A stretch of DNA of 64,000 nucleotides, taken from positions 31,426,186 to 31,490,185 of the forward strand of contig JAGTTD010000002.1 in assembly GCA_018398585.1 (NCBI GenBank), read 5' to 3'. Of the stretch, positions 10,306-24,800 are shown piece by piece. The DNA comes from Simmondsia chinensis (lineage: Eukaryota; Streptophyta; Magnoliopsida; Caryophyllales; Simmondsiaceae). The notes under the pieces are model-generated. The model had not been told where the DNA came from and did no database searches. It saw nothing but the letters and a program-made list of their open reading frames with translations. A program made the translations under genes and the position numbers. The stretch's first letter is position 1, and every line of letters starts with the position of its first letter.

Positions 10306-13300
10306 CTGGGAGGAAAAAAAACGAAGTCAAGTTAAACATAACTGTCGTGAGCGAGGTCCAAGAGGTTTTGGTAGTTGCTTTTTGAGTCAAAAGTTTGCAA
10401 AATATCAAATGAGAAGTCACACAACCATTAATTTTAGTAGCCTTTCGACAGTGTTTAACCAGTTGAGACATTCACAAAAATGTTTTAGCACATAGGATAA
10501 AATACATATGCCCTATAGAGCCAATTATGAAGTACCATAATCATGAAACAACTAGCTCAAATCTGTTACATAATGAAATGGCATATAGGGGCAAAAAGAG
10601 AGACTTTAATGCTTTGTTTGGCAACAGGGTAAAGGAGAGTAAAGAGGGGTAAAGAGGGGGAAGGTAAGGTAATATTCTACCCTTGTTTGGATATATCAAA
10701 TTAAGAGGGGTAAGGGTAAAGAGGGGTAAATGAGCTACCCTTGTTTGGCAATTGGGTCAAGGGGTAAGGATAAATAACGTTATAGTTAAAATAAGGGTAA
10801 AAATGTCAATTTTTTTTAAAAAATTACCCTTACCCCTCATTACCCCCCAATTTGAGGGTTAAAGAAATTGGGGGTAAAGAGGGGTAATGGGGGGTAAAAA
10901 ATTACCCCCCTTGACCCTCGAACAACTTTGCCAAACAGGGGTAGAAATTTACCCCCCTTGACCCTTACCCCCCCTTTACCCTGTTGCCAAACACGGGGTA
11001 AGTACCAAATAGTCCAAGACACATTCATAGTGCCTACTTTTTCAGCCATCAACAGAGAACCTTCAAAAGACAATACAACAGAATGGTGCCAAAATGGACA
11101 AGCGAAAGGCCCAAGATACAATCATCACCGCTAGAAATCCCTCAGACGAGCCAAATAAGACAGTGGCAACATGGAAATCCACAAAGAGCACGACCATATA
11201 CACTGCTAAAGTTTCCAGATGTGTAGTAGCAGCCGCTAAGTCCATGCATCTAGTAACAAGCATTCGTCAGTCCAAATTTGACGTCTGATAAAATTGACCC
11301 TGTTTACTTGTAGAAAATAAGACGAACCCTTATCGTCTTTTTTGCTCCATAAGCAAGTTCAAATTTCAAAATAAATGTTTTCCGTGCAAAGGCAGCACCA
11401 TTGACATGAGTAATGTGCACAAACCCATACATTTGTCAATGAGAACACACTGTTATGTTTCAAGGAATCTTTCTCTGATCCTATTTCTATCAAGTTTGGA
11501 CATAAATGAATATCAACAATGACCAATATATTCCTCCACAGAAGTGAAGTTGACTTCCTTTCAAGAGAAAAAGAAGACATTTTCCTCATAGCAGAGAAAA
11601 TATTTTCCATCCTAATGTCATGTTTTCAATCTCGCCTCATACTAACCAACAAAAGAGAAATTTTGAGACACCTTTATTTAATTGAACACATTTTTAACAA
11701 GAAAGTTCCACCTTCCCTCCAACCGAATACTGTGCTAAATTAAAGCATATTATAAGCAATAAGAGCTTCACATACCATGGGAGGTGCGCAAGACAGAGTA
11801 GCTTCACTGATCCTTCTGTATGAATAAACATATGCTCCGTAAATGAGGCAAGCTGACATGATAATCAAACCAGCAACAAGACAATCTACACACGTTTTAA
11901 GGAGCTCGGCATGTCTTGTCTCTTCTAACTGATTTTTGAATTTCTCAGCTTTGAAGGATGCCTTCGACACACCCATCGATAATTTACATCTCTCCAGAAA
12001 ATTGGAGTCAGAATTGAGAGCCAGCTGGTTCTCTTTCAGCTGTAATTTTTTCATAATGAGTCCAATCTCAAAAGTCTTAAGGTCATTTGCACGGGCTTGT
12101 TCAACCACAGATTTCTCGAATGTACTAACAATCGACTGGTTTCCTGAATAGCTCCGCATATTTGAATCGATATGAGTCAACTGTCTGCTTAAATGCCCAT
12201 GCAGAGAAAGCTCTCGACCGATAGAATTTGATGGCTGATTCTCTTGTATTTCTTCAGTAGAGCTCAATCCCTCAGTTTCAATACCGTGCATTCTTGATTC
12301 AGCATACGGAGCATCAATACCAGAACTTCTGGATGAACAATCTCCTTTACTCAAAGGGATGGTAGTAGTTGCATATGAACAACGATCTTCTCCATTTGCA
12401 CATGAATTTTTTATCAACCTAAGAGTGCTGAGGGTGCTCCCAAATGATTTCTCAAAGTTCCTAGCAAATGAATCAAACTTATCTCCGAAAACCTGGTTTA
12501 TCAACAAACCGGAAAATGTATCCACAGCTTTTTAGTATCTTGAAGAAAAAGTGAAACCCGAATCAGACTCTACAGGTTCAGCAGCAGTTGTTAAGTTTGG
12601 CTTACATTTGCTAAAGATTGTCGGACAGCTGAAGTGCAGATCTGCCAACACAAAATAATTCAAAAGTCAGGAGCATAAATCCTTGATTTAAAGATCTCAT
12701 TAGATGAGATGCAAAAATGGCCAACACTTAGCTTTGTCCCAAATGTGAATTTGTCATCAATGCTTCAGTAGCAAAGCCTTGCAAATCCACAACTGGAAAA
12801 ATTACCAGCTGTTTCAGAAACACATCTGATCCTCCTCAACTAAACAGACAATGTACAGTGCAAGGAACTAAATAAAGACTGCTAGGTAACATAGCGACAA
12901 TTACATAACGGATTTTGAATTAGTTGTTACGCTATTGACCGTAATATAATAACAATTTTGTAAAGGCCTCTATAATGCACACATCTTATTCGCTAAAGCA
13001 TATTGTGAATGTATTTATATTTTAAAAACTATTAAAAAGATATAAAAAATTAATGATTGTCTATTCATTCAAACTTTTTGCAAACACAAGGCTTGAAAGT
13101 TATTTAAATTCCCTTAAAAGACCTATACGATCATTGTGACTCGTTATATAAGTTCATCGACCTCAACTGTGGCATGACCAAGAATAGTAGTTTGATTCCA
13201 TGCTGCAAGCAATATGGTTCACAAAAGCGTGAAAAATTGGCATTTATTTTTATCTGAATATGCCATCAGAGAATGGTTTTCTCTAGTTAACCCAAGAATA

Positions 13301-16300
13301 GCAAATGTGAGTTTCAGCAATCTGACAGTCATACTGTAGCTTAGGCAGGTTTTTATTCACTTCCTGATACAAATCTCTGAGATGAAAGTTCCATAGAATT
13401 TTTTTGGTAGGGGGTCGGGAGAGAGGGGATTTGAATGTAAGACTCCACCTTGGTATTGATTCTTACCACTACCAAGGCCCTTTTGGCAGATCTAAGAGAG
13501 AACGATTATGTGGTACGATTTTCCCTCTGCTTACTCCAATTTATCACCAAAAAGGTTTCAAATATTAGGTTTAGGAAGAAAAATTAGAGATATACCATAG
13601 ATAGATGATCAACTGACATCTGTTCAGTGGTCGCATCCTTCCTCTCCAAGACCTAAAAGCAACAAGAAAAAATTATAAACCATCAGTTACTTAAAAGAGA
13701 ATGGACAAGATTATGACATTATTTGTCAAAGCAAACGAAAGTAGATTGAACTGTTTTTTCGTTTTTAAGGGGGGAGTGGAAGTTGCTCTGACACACCAAA
13801 GGGCAATAAAGGCTATTTCTGGTACTGTAATCAACATAATTCATGACATTCATATGCCTTCTACAATTTCATTATGAAGACCATATGAAAAGAATTAATC
13901 ACCAGTACAGATCTTGCTCCTTTTCGGATAAAAGCCACTGGGAAAATGATAAAAACATAGTATTTCTGAGCATTTAAAGAGATCAAGAGTCATGCCTATT
14001 CAAAATTAATAAAGAATGCCATTTTATTGAGACTCAAGGACAACCCATGTTGAATTTGCAAGGCTCTAGGGACTGTGTATTTCTATATTATGGTTGTCTA
14101 TTGCAAGGTTATTTTACATTTATCACCCAGGGGTGTTTGGTTCTCCCAAAAGAAAGAGAGTTAGGGGGAACGGGAATCACTTGTCCCTTAGCCTATCTTT
14201 GGTTCCTCTTATACCCCAAGAGAATAAGACTTTTATTCACTTACGTTGTTTTTGATTTGATTCTCTTGGGGAACAGAATCAAGTCTCATCCCCCCTATAA
14301 ATAGAGAAAGGAAAAGCTTGATACACCCATCTGTCTTCTTAGCCTCTACGTAGTCCTTTAATGCCATGATTTAAGAGTGCTTGGAACCTGCAATCATATC
14401 TAAGCCCGGATGTCAAATTGAAGCACCACTCTCCCGCCCTTCCTATCATTGTCCATATCCAGTCTTGCTTCCCCCAGCCACAAAGGTCAAGAAACTACCC
14501 AATTATCTCTACATTAGGGCCGGGTCCAATATTGCAGGCCAATCAACACAAGACAACCCTTTGCAACATCAAGGAATGGGGAGGAAAAATAGACCAATGG
14601 TGAGAAGTGGGAGATAAGCAGCAACTCCAACAGACGAGAAAGAGTTGCAGTTACAAGAGGTAAGGGAGTAAGAGAGGGAGGCAGGATTATTGTGGATGAG
14701 GAAAGAAGAGTTCATGTATGAGCTGGCTAGGATAACCTTTCCATATATTCCACCTAACTAAACTTAAGGAAATGACATTGTCTCGTTAGACATACATAGA
14801 GCACAATGGCATACTTTGATCCACGTAATTGACTATGCCCAGTAAAACAGAGACTTAGATTACTGCTATTGTTGTAGAGCAATCCTCATTCGCTTTCTTA
14901 TCAGAAAGGAGATGTGTCACCAGGATACCATGAGATTTAGGCTTTTAAGCAGGTAGTTTTTTGAAATTTTATCAATATCTACCCTATTGCCAGACTATGG
15001 AGAATTATCATCAGCAATTCACTGGGATTATGTAGTTAACTATCTCCGACTGCCCCTGTGGTGCCCTGCCATGTCATTATAGCTTTCTTTGTGCTCCACC
15101 AGGCAGTGGTGGTAGCAGGAAGAAAGAGTCAGGGCAGTGCTGGAAGTAGGAAGGGGGAGATCATGCTGGTGGCAAATCCAAGTTATCACTTCCAACAAAA
15201 AGGGAAAACAGAAACTTTCCCAAGCCATGCCACCAACTAGCCAGCCATCCACTATCTGTTCTACAATCAAGCACCATTACGCCTAGTTGTTGAGCTCCAA
15301 CCACGTAACAATTTCTTGTGTTCAAACTAGCAAGAAACAAAAGCAAAAGAAAACCTGTTGATAAGAGTTCTTCAAGAAGTATCCAAGTGCCGAGTACGGT
15401 GGAGTCTAGTAAGGCGGGGGGGGAAAAGGAGGAAGGTGGTGGTTGAACGTCGGGTCACTAACTTTGCGTCGTCAAAGAAGAGTCAGAAAGCCCAAAAGTG
15501 CAGGTTTAAAGAACAAGCAAAGCGGGACCTACAAGAATTTCTAAAGAACATGTCACCCAGGAGTAGCACGAGGAGATTGGTCACCCAGGAGTAGCACGAG
15601 AAGATCGGTCAAGCGTACCGGTAAACAAAAAAGAAGACGCTGGCAAAGAAGGGTGAAAGTGTTGTAGATGGTGATAAACTTCTTGATGCAAGACGTGCGT
15701 GGGAGTTAGGGAAAAGCTTGGTCTGAGCTTTGATGGTGATGAATTCCATGTGATTTAAGTATAATGCGATGATGGATTAGGGTATCGATCTATCTGCTTC
15801 CCTGTTAACCTTAGTCCAATTTTGGTACATTGGATCTTTCCCTTATTTCTGGTCCATACTGCCCAGTGGTTGTCGTGATATAGTTCCTATGGGTCTTGTT
15901 TTCCTGGTCTATTTTATGTTGTTGTCTTTGTTTTCATCCTCGTTTTGTTACGGGTTGACTCAAGTCTCATTTGTATGAGATGTCTGTTTTGTATCAAAAC
16001 TCTATCCCTAACAGTTGGAAAAAAAAAAAAAAAAAAAAAAAAGAGAGAGAGAAAACCTGGGAAAAAATATTTGAAAACTCTATACTATAGCTAAGAATTT
16101 TACTCTCTTATTTTTAAGAGAAGAATTAAAAGTTGTGAGACAAGTATTCTGGGCTGATCTCCTCCAGCCCCAAGTTCCCTACTAATTGAGGGTCTACGCT
16201 CTCTCTCCTTCTCAATCACACCTTATTCCCTCCGCCCATTTCATTATTCCTCTCTGTACATGGCTTTGGAATCACTCACTCAAACTTTCTTTAATTTGTT

Positions 16301-19300
16301 GTCTAAATCACTCGCGCGACTTTCGTCCTCCCATTTTAGGGATTGGAGAATACCAATGGAAAGATCATTATTGCAAACATCGTACATCGAAGCAGCTATC
16401 CGTGGAATTGACATCGGTTCCGCCCCATTGCAAAATCTTTCAGAACAAGTAACAATGGTGGGATGTTGGATCTGAGCAATTCTATTCCTCTTTCACTCTC
16501 CTTCTACAGATGTGGATTCTGTCATGGATAACTTTAACATTACTCTATGCCATTCTTTAGTACTCGCCTGCAATTGTTGATACCATTGTTATATCATCTG
16601 CCATAAGTTGAGCTTGTTCCCAATTCTAGTTGGCTTATTCTTCTATCTGCTCCTCACACTAGTATCCACTAATTTATTTTCTTACTATGATGCCTCGGAA
16701 CTTCTCAGAGTGTGGCAGATGGAATTGCGAGAATAATATGAATGACAGAGGAGATACAAAAAAGCATTCTATGGTGGTGGGAAGGAATGAGAATAGGGAA
16801 AGGGTGGTGTGCAGTGGTGCACAGGTGGTTGCTTTTCTGTCCGCTATGGAAAAAGAAAGGTTTGAACTTCTTCCCTTAGTTCTTTTCTATGTTTTTATAA
16901 TTTGTTCAAGAAAAAAAAAATGTCCTAGGGCTTAGGAGAGAGAGACTTGAACTTCTTTACATTTTTCTTCTCTGATGATGCAGCAAGTGCAAAATGTTCT
17001 CTGATGATGCAAGTGGAAGAAGCAAGGACTTACGAGGGAGAAAGGTTTGAATTTTACATTTTCTTCTATGTTGTGATCTGTTTCAGAAAAAACCAAAATT
17101 GATATTCAGAAAGATATAGCAGGGCTTCAAGTTCATATCACTAATAACCCATATAAAGTTCTTTCCACCAACTACTGTTATACTATATGACGTAGGAACG
17201 TAGGGGGTAAAACGGATATGTTACTGATTGTGGCGAGGTTAAAAACCCTACTATGGTAATTGATTGATTGCTGATCTTGGTGAGGTTAAAACCTCACTAC
17301 AGCATAGCCAAATTCACCACCTTGGTACGCTAAGCCAAGGATACAGATAGCAGCCGGTTTCACCACCCTGGTTGGCTAATCCAAGGATACAGAATAACTC
17401 TCTAATCTCACACAGAGAATTAAAAGAGAGACACTCAAATTTGATTGAGAAACTTCAATTGAAAATATCATTAATAAAACTTGAATACATGACTCCCCCC
17501 AATGGGGTATTTATAGACTCATCAATAGATAAACATAAAGATAATTAAATCCTACTAGATAAATATAAAGATAATTAAATTCTAATAGATAAACATAAAG
17601 ATAAACTAATCCTAATTGATAAACACAACGATAAATCTCAACAATATAAAAACTAACTAATAAAACTGAATTAATTAAATTAGATTTAAATCTAACTAAC
17701 TAAATCCTAAATAATCTCCATGAGCTCCGTGTCATACTCCTCAGGTTGGAGAAGACTCGCCATCGAGTCTTAAACATCTTCATCTTGCGCATCTTCATCT
17801 TGACTTTCCCTGTGATCAAAATATTGCTTGGCTTCTTCAGACGGTCTTTAGGCTTCATAGGAGCTAACTTGATCTTTATTCCATCCTTTACAAAAGAATA
17901 AATATTATGATAACCATCATGGAGAGCTTGATGGTTATATTGCCAAGGTCGACCAAGAAGTAAGTGGCAAGCATCCATTGGAATAACATCACACCAAACT
18001 TCATCTCTATACTTATCTCCAATTGCAAATTGTACAAGGCATCTCTTTGTAACACAAACTACATTCTTGTTCCTTAGCCACAGTAGCTAGTACGGTTGTG
18101 GATGAGGTTCAGTAGGACGCTCCAATTTCTCCACCATGCTTGTAGCAACAATGTTTTCAGAACTTCCATTATCAATGATAACATCATAAACTTTGTTCTT
18201 CGCTGTGCATCTAGTGTGGAAGATTTTATGGTGGAGCCAATTCTCTTCTTGACTTACCACACTAACATTAAGGACTCGTTGCACTACATTTCTCCATGGT
18301 AAGCAAAGATGGTCTCTTCGTCTTCTTCATCAAATTTGGCAACGTCTCTTCTACTTCATTTTCTCCTTCTTCAATAAGAGAGTCAATTCCGCGGTTAGGA
18401 CATTCAGAAGCAACATGTCCTACTCCTTGACATTTGAAGCACCTTTTTTGTGTGGTTGGATGATTTGAACGAACTTCTTTGCCTTTGTTAGTGTTAGAAG
18501 GTGTAGCTGAAGTTGCTTTTGAAGGAGTTATCTCAGATTTTTGTCGTCCTTGGTTGGATGTGATCTCCTTAAACTTTGATGAACTAACAACATTCTTCTT
18601 AGATTTTTGCTTCTTGACTTTAAGTGCAACGCGAATGACATCGTTAAGGGACCAATAATGTTGCAATTGCACAATATTTTCGATCCCAGAGTTCAATCCT
18701 CCCAAACAACGTGCAACAGTCTGTTCTTCGGGCTCCTTCACATCACACTTCATCATGAGTTGCTCGAATTCCATGGTATATTCTTCAACAAATGTCGATC
18801 TTTGCTTCAGGTCGTGGAACTTGATAAAAGTGTCTTGGCGATAATCTTCAAGAAGAAATTTTCGAGTCAATTCTCGACGCATTTTACTCCAAGCTTTGAT
18901 TTTGTGACGACCCTCTCTTTCACGTTGTCTCTTGAGATTCTCCCACCAAATGGATGCATGCTTCTTCAGCTTGATGGCAACAAGTTGGACTCGACGTTCA
19001 TCAGGGATATCTTTGAGTTCAAAAACTCTTTCTATAATGTGAATCCAATCAATGAAGTCATCAGGGTGTAGGCGTCCTTCAAACTCAGGGATGTCAACTT
19101 TGATATTCCAGCTAGAGTATGTGTTGGGTGGAGTCCAATAACGACAATATCGTGGTGCTTCTTCTTCAGGTGATGAGTCATCGATATGGAATGGATTAGA
19201 TATATAACTCTCATCGCTTGAATTTTGTCTATCAGAATTGATATCTCCACCTTGAACTCGATTTCGCTGTTGAGCAGCCAATTGTTCTTGTAGGACTTGA

Positions 19301-21781
19301 ACTTGATGATGCAAATATGCCAGTTCAATATCAACAAGATCTTTTAATTCAATGGCATTACGACGTCTCGGAGGCATGTTGTTGTTGTAATAACTCCAAA
19401 TCGGAGTAGAATTTCGAAAAATGGAGGGCCAAATCAAAATCAGCACGTCGAAATTAATGGAATAGGGCCTGCTGATGTGGATTGCTGACGCACGTGGATG
19501 GGCAATGGACAAGCAAAGCCCACTCACAGGCGGAGGCGCGTGTGGCGCGTGCGGCAGTTCTCTATGGTGTTTTGCGGTTCCGTTTCCGGATTCAGGCAGA
19601 GCGGAGGCAGGGTACTTCGATCGTTGGCATTTGTTTACTCCATTAAAGGTCCAGCGAAGATAGATCTAGAGGTCGGTTTACAGCAGCAGGGTCGGTGGCG
19701 CGTGAATCGTCACTTGGTGGTCTTCGACGGTGGCTTCGGTGCAAATCGCTTCGCCTTGGACAGAGAAAGGCTCCAACGGTGGTTTCGCACTCAAACAATC
19801 GTCCGGTGGAGGGGAAATAGAGAGATCTTCGTCAGGCTCCTGGCGGCGTGCGAGGCAGTCGTCGGTGGCTGTTGGGTTCGACTTTACAGCTTAGCCTTTC
19901 GTTCGGGGTCAGAGAATGACTACAACTCCAGTGTCGATGTGGGTCAACGAGGGGGAAGAATCTAGCGGAAGCAGCCGCGGCGGTTTGAGGTGGTGCGGGT
20001 GGCCACTAGTGCATGGCGTTGTTTTGCTTTCTTGTTTATATTTAAGGTTTTTTTTTTTTTTAAATATTGGGGGGGGGGGGGGGGGGGGGGGGGGGAGACG
20101 CAACGAAGAATATTTTTGACTTTTTTTTTTGAAGAAAAGGACGATGATGAAATGACAACTTGGCCTGATACCAACTAACGTAGGAACGTAGGGGGTAAAA
20201 CGGATATGTTACTGATTGTGGCGAGATTAAAAACCCCACTACAGCTAGCCAAATTCACCACCTTGGTAGGCTTAGCCAAGGATACAAATACATAATAACT
20301 CTCTAATCTAACACAGAGAATTAAAAAAGAAACACTCAAATTTGATTGAGAAACTTCAATTGAAAATATTATTAATAAAACTTGAATTACATGACTCACC
20401 CCAATGGGGCATTTATAGACTCAACAATAGATAAACATAAAGATAATTAAATCCTACTAGATAAATATAAAGATAATTAAATCCTAATAGATAAACATAA
20501 AGATAAACTACTCCTAATTGATAAACAAAATGATAAATCTCAACAATATAAAAACTAACTAATAAAACTGAATTAATTAAATTAGATTTAAATCTAACTA
20601 ACTAAATCCTAAATAACCTCTATGAGCTCCGTGTCACTATACTTATAGCTTCATAGAGGATCATATATTTGACGCAAGGAGTTGCCATCCACAGAGCACT
20701 TCTTCACTAATGTAATATAGAAAAAACTGTCAGAAGCAAAAAAAAAGTCAAGAGGCAAGGAGTATGCCGTTCAAGAATAATTTATACTATCGGAGCCAAA
20801 AGAACATTGCTCTATTTATGATTACGAAAAACTACAAAAAGAGAAAGGGAACAACAAAAGGTACACCCACTTGCAAGCGCCGGATTTTCCTCTTACCAAA
20901 ATTAAGGCCTACAACAAAAGGTGCCAAGTTCAAATCCCCCCATCCCAACTTGTTTACTGACAAAAAAAAAAGCGTTACATTCCTCTCTTTACCCCAACAC
21001 ACCTACCCACCCTCAAAAAGTGGAAAAACGAGTATCTAGCATAAAATGTTAATTGCTTGCAAATTTGCTTGCAAACTTCTTAGGGACTATCAAACGTAGA
21101 TCGTAAATACATTTCCTAGTTGAACCCCTAAATCTAATTATTTTCAAAGTAATCATCACAAGCCTTTCACATTGAAGCACTCCTCCATTGAGCATCAACC
21201 AATATGATTTTTCCCTTAACTAATGAGAATCTTATGTTATAAATATGTGGAAGACATGCAGACGTCTCTTGTTGGCGGGGTCTATGTCAAAAACATATCA
21301 CATACTTAGACAAATTGTACAAAAAAGCAATACACTATACAATGACTGGAAATGAAATAATATCAAATATAGATTATGAACTCAATTCTCTAGTTCAGTC
21401 CATAAAAGGACTTCCTTTTCTTTGAAGGGCGAGCACCTAAGTTGGAAATATTAACAAAAAATTTGAATGCTAAGTACAACTTATGAACAGATTTTTTAAA
21501 ATTACCAATAAAGGAATATATAAACCACCGAAAACCAACTAAGGAAAAAAAATCAGATCAACATAGAGAGCCTCCATTGCAAGCTCTAACCCTTGTCAAC
21601 CTAACAACAACAACAACAACAACAGTCCCAGTGCCTTGCGGCTCCCGCATAACGCGGGGTCTGGGGGGGCTAATGTACGCAGCCTTACCCCTTCCGGCAG
21701 GAAAGGAGACTGTTTCCGGGGACCCCCAACCTGGAGTGGTTGAGTTCCTGCAGATAAACCATCAATTCATCAATCGTGCAA

Positions 21782-21813
<32 letters not shown>

Positions 21814-24800
21814 AGAAAAAATTAGGAAGGGAAGGAGAAGAAGAGGAAGAAGAAGAAGGAGAAGAAGAAGAGGAAGAAGATCGATGTCTAAACTAGCCTA
21901 AGAGTGTTACACTACAGGTTATGCTCGCCTACGGAACTTAGACCACCTGCCACTCCCCGCCCTACTCTACTCTGCTATCTCCGCTACTCTAATACTAGCC
22001 CTCCAACGTGTCCTATCTAAGGCCATCTCCTCTCTTAGGTTTAGGTGGGTTAGGTCTTGACGAATCGTCTCCAGCCAGCTCTTCTTTGGTCTGCCTCTCC
22101 CTCTTCTGCTTATCGTTGTGTTGAGCTGTTCACACCGCCTGACTGGAGCTGAAGTCGGTCTTCTGCTGACATGTCCAAACCATCTTAGGCGTTGCTCCCT
22201 CAATTTGTCCTCTATCGAGGCTACACCCAACTTGTCTCGAATCACATCATTCCTAATCCTATCCTTTCTTTGTGTGGCCACACATCCAGCGTAACATCCT
22301 CATCTCTGCCACCTTCATCCGCTGTGTTTGATTTTGTTTCATTGGTCGACACTCTGCCCCATATAGCATAGACGATCTTACTACCGTCTTATAGTACTTT
22401 CCCTTTAACTTTAGAGGGAACTTTCTATCACACAGAACCCCGAATGCCATCCTCCACTTCTACCAGCCTACTTTAATCCTGTTGCTGACATCCTCATCGA
22501 CTTCACCATTCTGGTGTATCATGGATCCCAGATATTTGAAGTTCTCCTTGCTTGATATGGCTTGTGCTCCAATCTTAACCTCCTCGGTGCTGTCCGTGGT
22601 GGAGCGATCAAATTTGAATTCCACATACTCGGTCTTAGATCTGCTAATCCTTAGACCCCTCGATTCTAATGCACCTCTCCACAGGTCCAACTTCTCGTTT
22701 ATGTCCGCACGGGACTCTCCTACCAGAACTATGTCGTCTGCAAAGAGCATGCACCAAGGTACCTCTCCTTGGATATGTCTAGTGAGCTCATCCATCACTA
22801 GAATGAACAGGAAGGGACTCAAGGTAGAACCCTGGTGAACCCCTACGGTGATAGGGAAAGTGTCTGTCTCCCCTTTCCCTGTTCGCACATTAGTATGTGC
22901 CTCCTCATACATGTCCCTAATGACCCGAATGTAAGGCATCAGGATGCCTCTCCTTCCCAACACCCTCCACAGTACCTCTCTTGGCACTCTATCATATGCC
23001 TTCTCCAAATCGATGAAGACCATGTAGAGGTTCTTTTGTCTCTCCCTGTATTGTTCTATCGTCCGCCGTAAAAGATAAATGGCTTCTATTGTTGATCTCC
23101 CAGGTATGAACCCAAACTGGTTTTCGGTCACTTCCGTCTGTTGTCGTATTCTCTTTTCTATGACTCTCTCCCACAGTTTGAGGGTGTGACTCATCAATTT
23201 GATCCCCCGGTAATTGGTGCAGCTTTGGATATCACCCTTGTTCTCATAGATTGGGACCAATGTGCTCTTCCGCCATTCTTCCGGCATCTTGTTCCCCATC
23301 AAGATTTGGTTAAAGAGTTGTGCCAGCCAGCTGTAACCCCTCTGTCCAAGGCATTTCCATGCCTCAGTAGGTATCCCATCTGGGCCAACTGCTCTTCCCC
23401 TACCCATATGTTTTAGGGCTTCCTTAAATCTCCTCTGGGGTGATTTGCTCACAATAGCACTCGTTCTGATCCTCTTCCGTGGTCTGGAGCTCCCCTAAGT
23501 CTATCTCTGCACTTCCTCGGTTGTTGAACAGATCGTGGAAGTAGGCTTTCCACCTAGCTCTAATTTGATGCCCTTCCACTAGCACCTGCCCATCCTCTCC
23601 TTTAGTGCATTTTACTTGCCCCAGGTCCCTCGTCTTCTTCTCCCTTGCTCTGGCTATCTTGTATATATCCCTGGCTCCGTCCTTGGTGTCTAGCCTCTTG
23701 TAAAACTCTTCATATGCTCTTGATTTTGCCTCACTAACTGCTTTCTTCACTTCTTTCTTGGCTTGCTGATATTCCTGTCTCTTTTCCTCTTCTCTACTAC
23801 GCTCCCACTCCTTGAACCGGTCTCGTTTCGCTTTAATCTTCTGTTGGACTTCTTCTCCCCACCACCATGACTCTCTGTAGGTGATTGTCCCACCTTTTGA
23901 TTCTCCCAAAACTTCACGTGCCAAACTCCTGATTTTCTGGGCCAACTCATTCCACTTTCGGTTAATATCTCCCTCCTCTCTCCATTCGAGCTCTACCTCC
24001 GCTCTTTCCTTATAGGCTCTAAGTTTTTCCCCTTTCAGGTCTCTCCAACGGGTACGTCTCTACACAGGTTCCTGCTTCTTCTGCCCCACTTCTTGACCTT
24101 TACATCCGCGCACACCGCCCGATGTTGTTTAGATAAATCCTCTACTTGAATGGCATTGCAATCCCTGCATTGTCTTTGTGCCCTCTTCCTTAGTAGTATG
24201 TAGTCGATCTGGGTCTTCGCCTCTCCGCTTTGATACGTGATGAGATGCTCGTCGCGCTTTTTAAAAAAGGTGTTGGCAATTGTTAACTCATAGATGACCG
24301 CGAAGTCCAGAAGGGATTTCCCCTCTGCATTCCTAGCTCCAAATCCGAAACCCCCATGGTGAGTCGCGTATCCATCCTCTTTCTTGCCAACATGCCCATT
24401 GAAGTCCCCACCAATCACCACTTGTTCCTCTTGTGGTATGATTTGCATCGTTCTGTCTAGGTCCTCCCAAAATGCTGCCTTCTCGTTCTCTGGTAGTCCA
24501 GTCTGTGGTGCATAGGCACTGATCACGTTCATTATCTCCCCATCTACGATCATCTTGATGCCTATGATCCTATCCCCAGTTCTTGACACTTCGACTACTT
24601 TATCCTTAAGGCTGTTGTCGACTAGAATTCTTACACCATTCCTCCCTCTGGTTTTCCCTGAATACCACAGTTTATGTCCTAGCATCTCCCTTGCCTTCGA
24701 GCCCTCCCATTTAGTCTCCTGTAGGCAAAGGATATTGATCCTTCTTTTCATCATCATTTGGACTACCTCATTGCCCTTCTGTTTCAATGTCTCGATATTT

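Larger units (their letters stand above)
17188..20636 (-). mobile_element. Non-autonomous Ty3/gypsy element with gag and protease only (TR-GAG type)
   Basis: A complete 3,449-bp LTR element bounded by TSD CTATA (17183-17187 and 20637-20641). LTRs (17188-17734 and 20176-20636) start TGAC/TAAC and end GTCA on the plus strand. Reading leftward on the minus strand: 5' LTR, primer site, G-rich leader, gag, protease remnant, a jump to the last codons of pol, then 3' LTR. RT, RNase H and integrase are absent and no room is left for them, so it is a deletion derivative needing helper proteins. Such gag-only elements are known in plants as TR-GAGs. Confidence 0.85.

Noticed and set aside
10157..10471. 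104-codon minus-strand frame overlapping exon 5
   Set aside because: Reads exon 5 in another frame and continues into intron 4; no homology.
12493..12525. GTG start of a longer frame at the 5' end of CPR5 exon 4
   Set aside because: The residues before VFGDK are intronic: an acceptor AG precedes the conserved codons, and two upstream exons supply the missing homology.
16260..16475. Possible small host gene (71 codons)
   Set aside because: No recognised homolog, no splice or regulatory context, located inside CPR5 intron 1; noted but not called.
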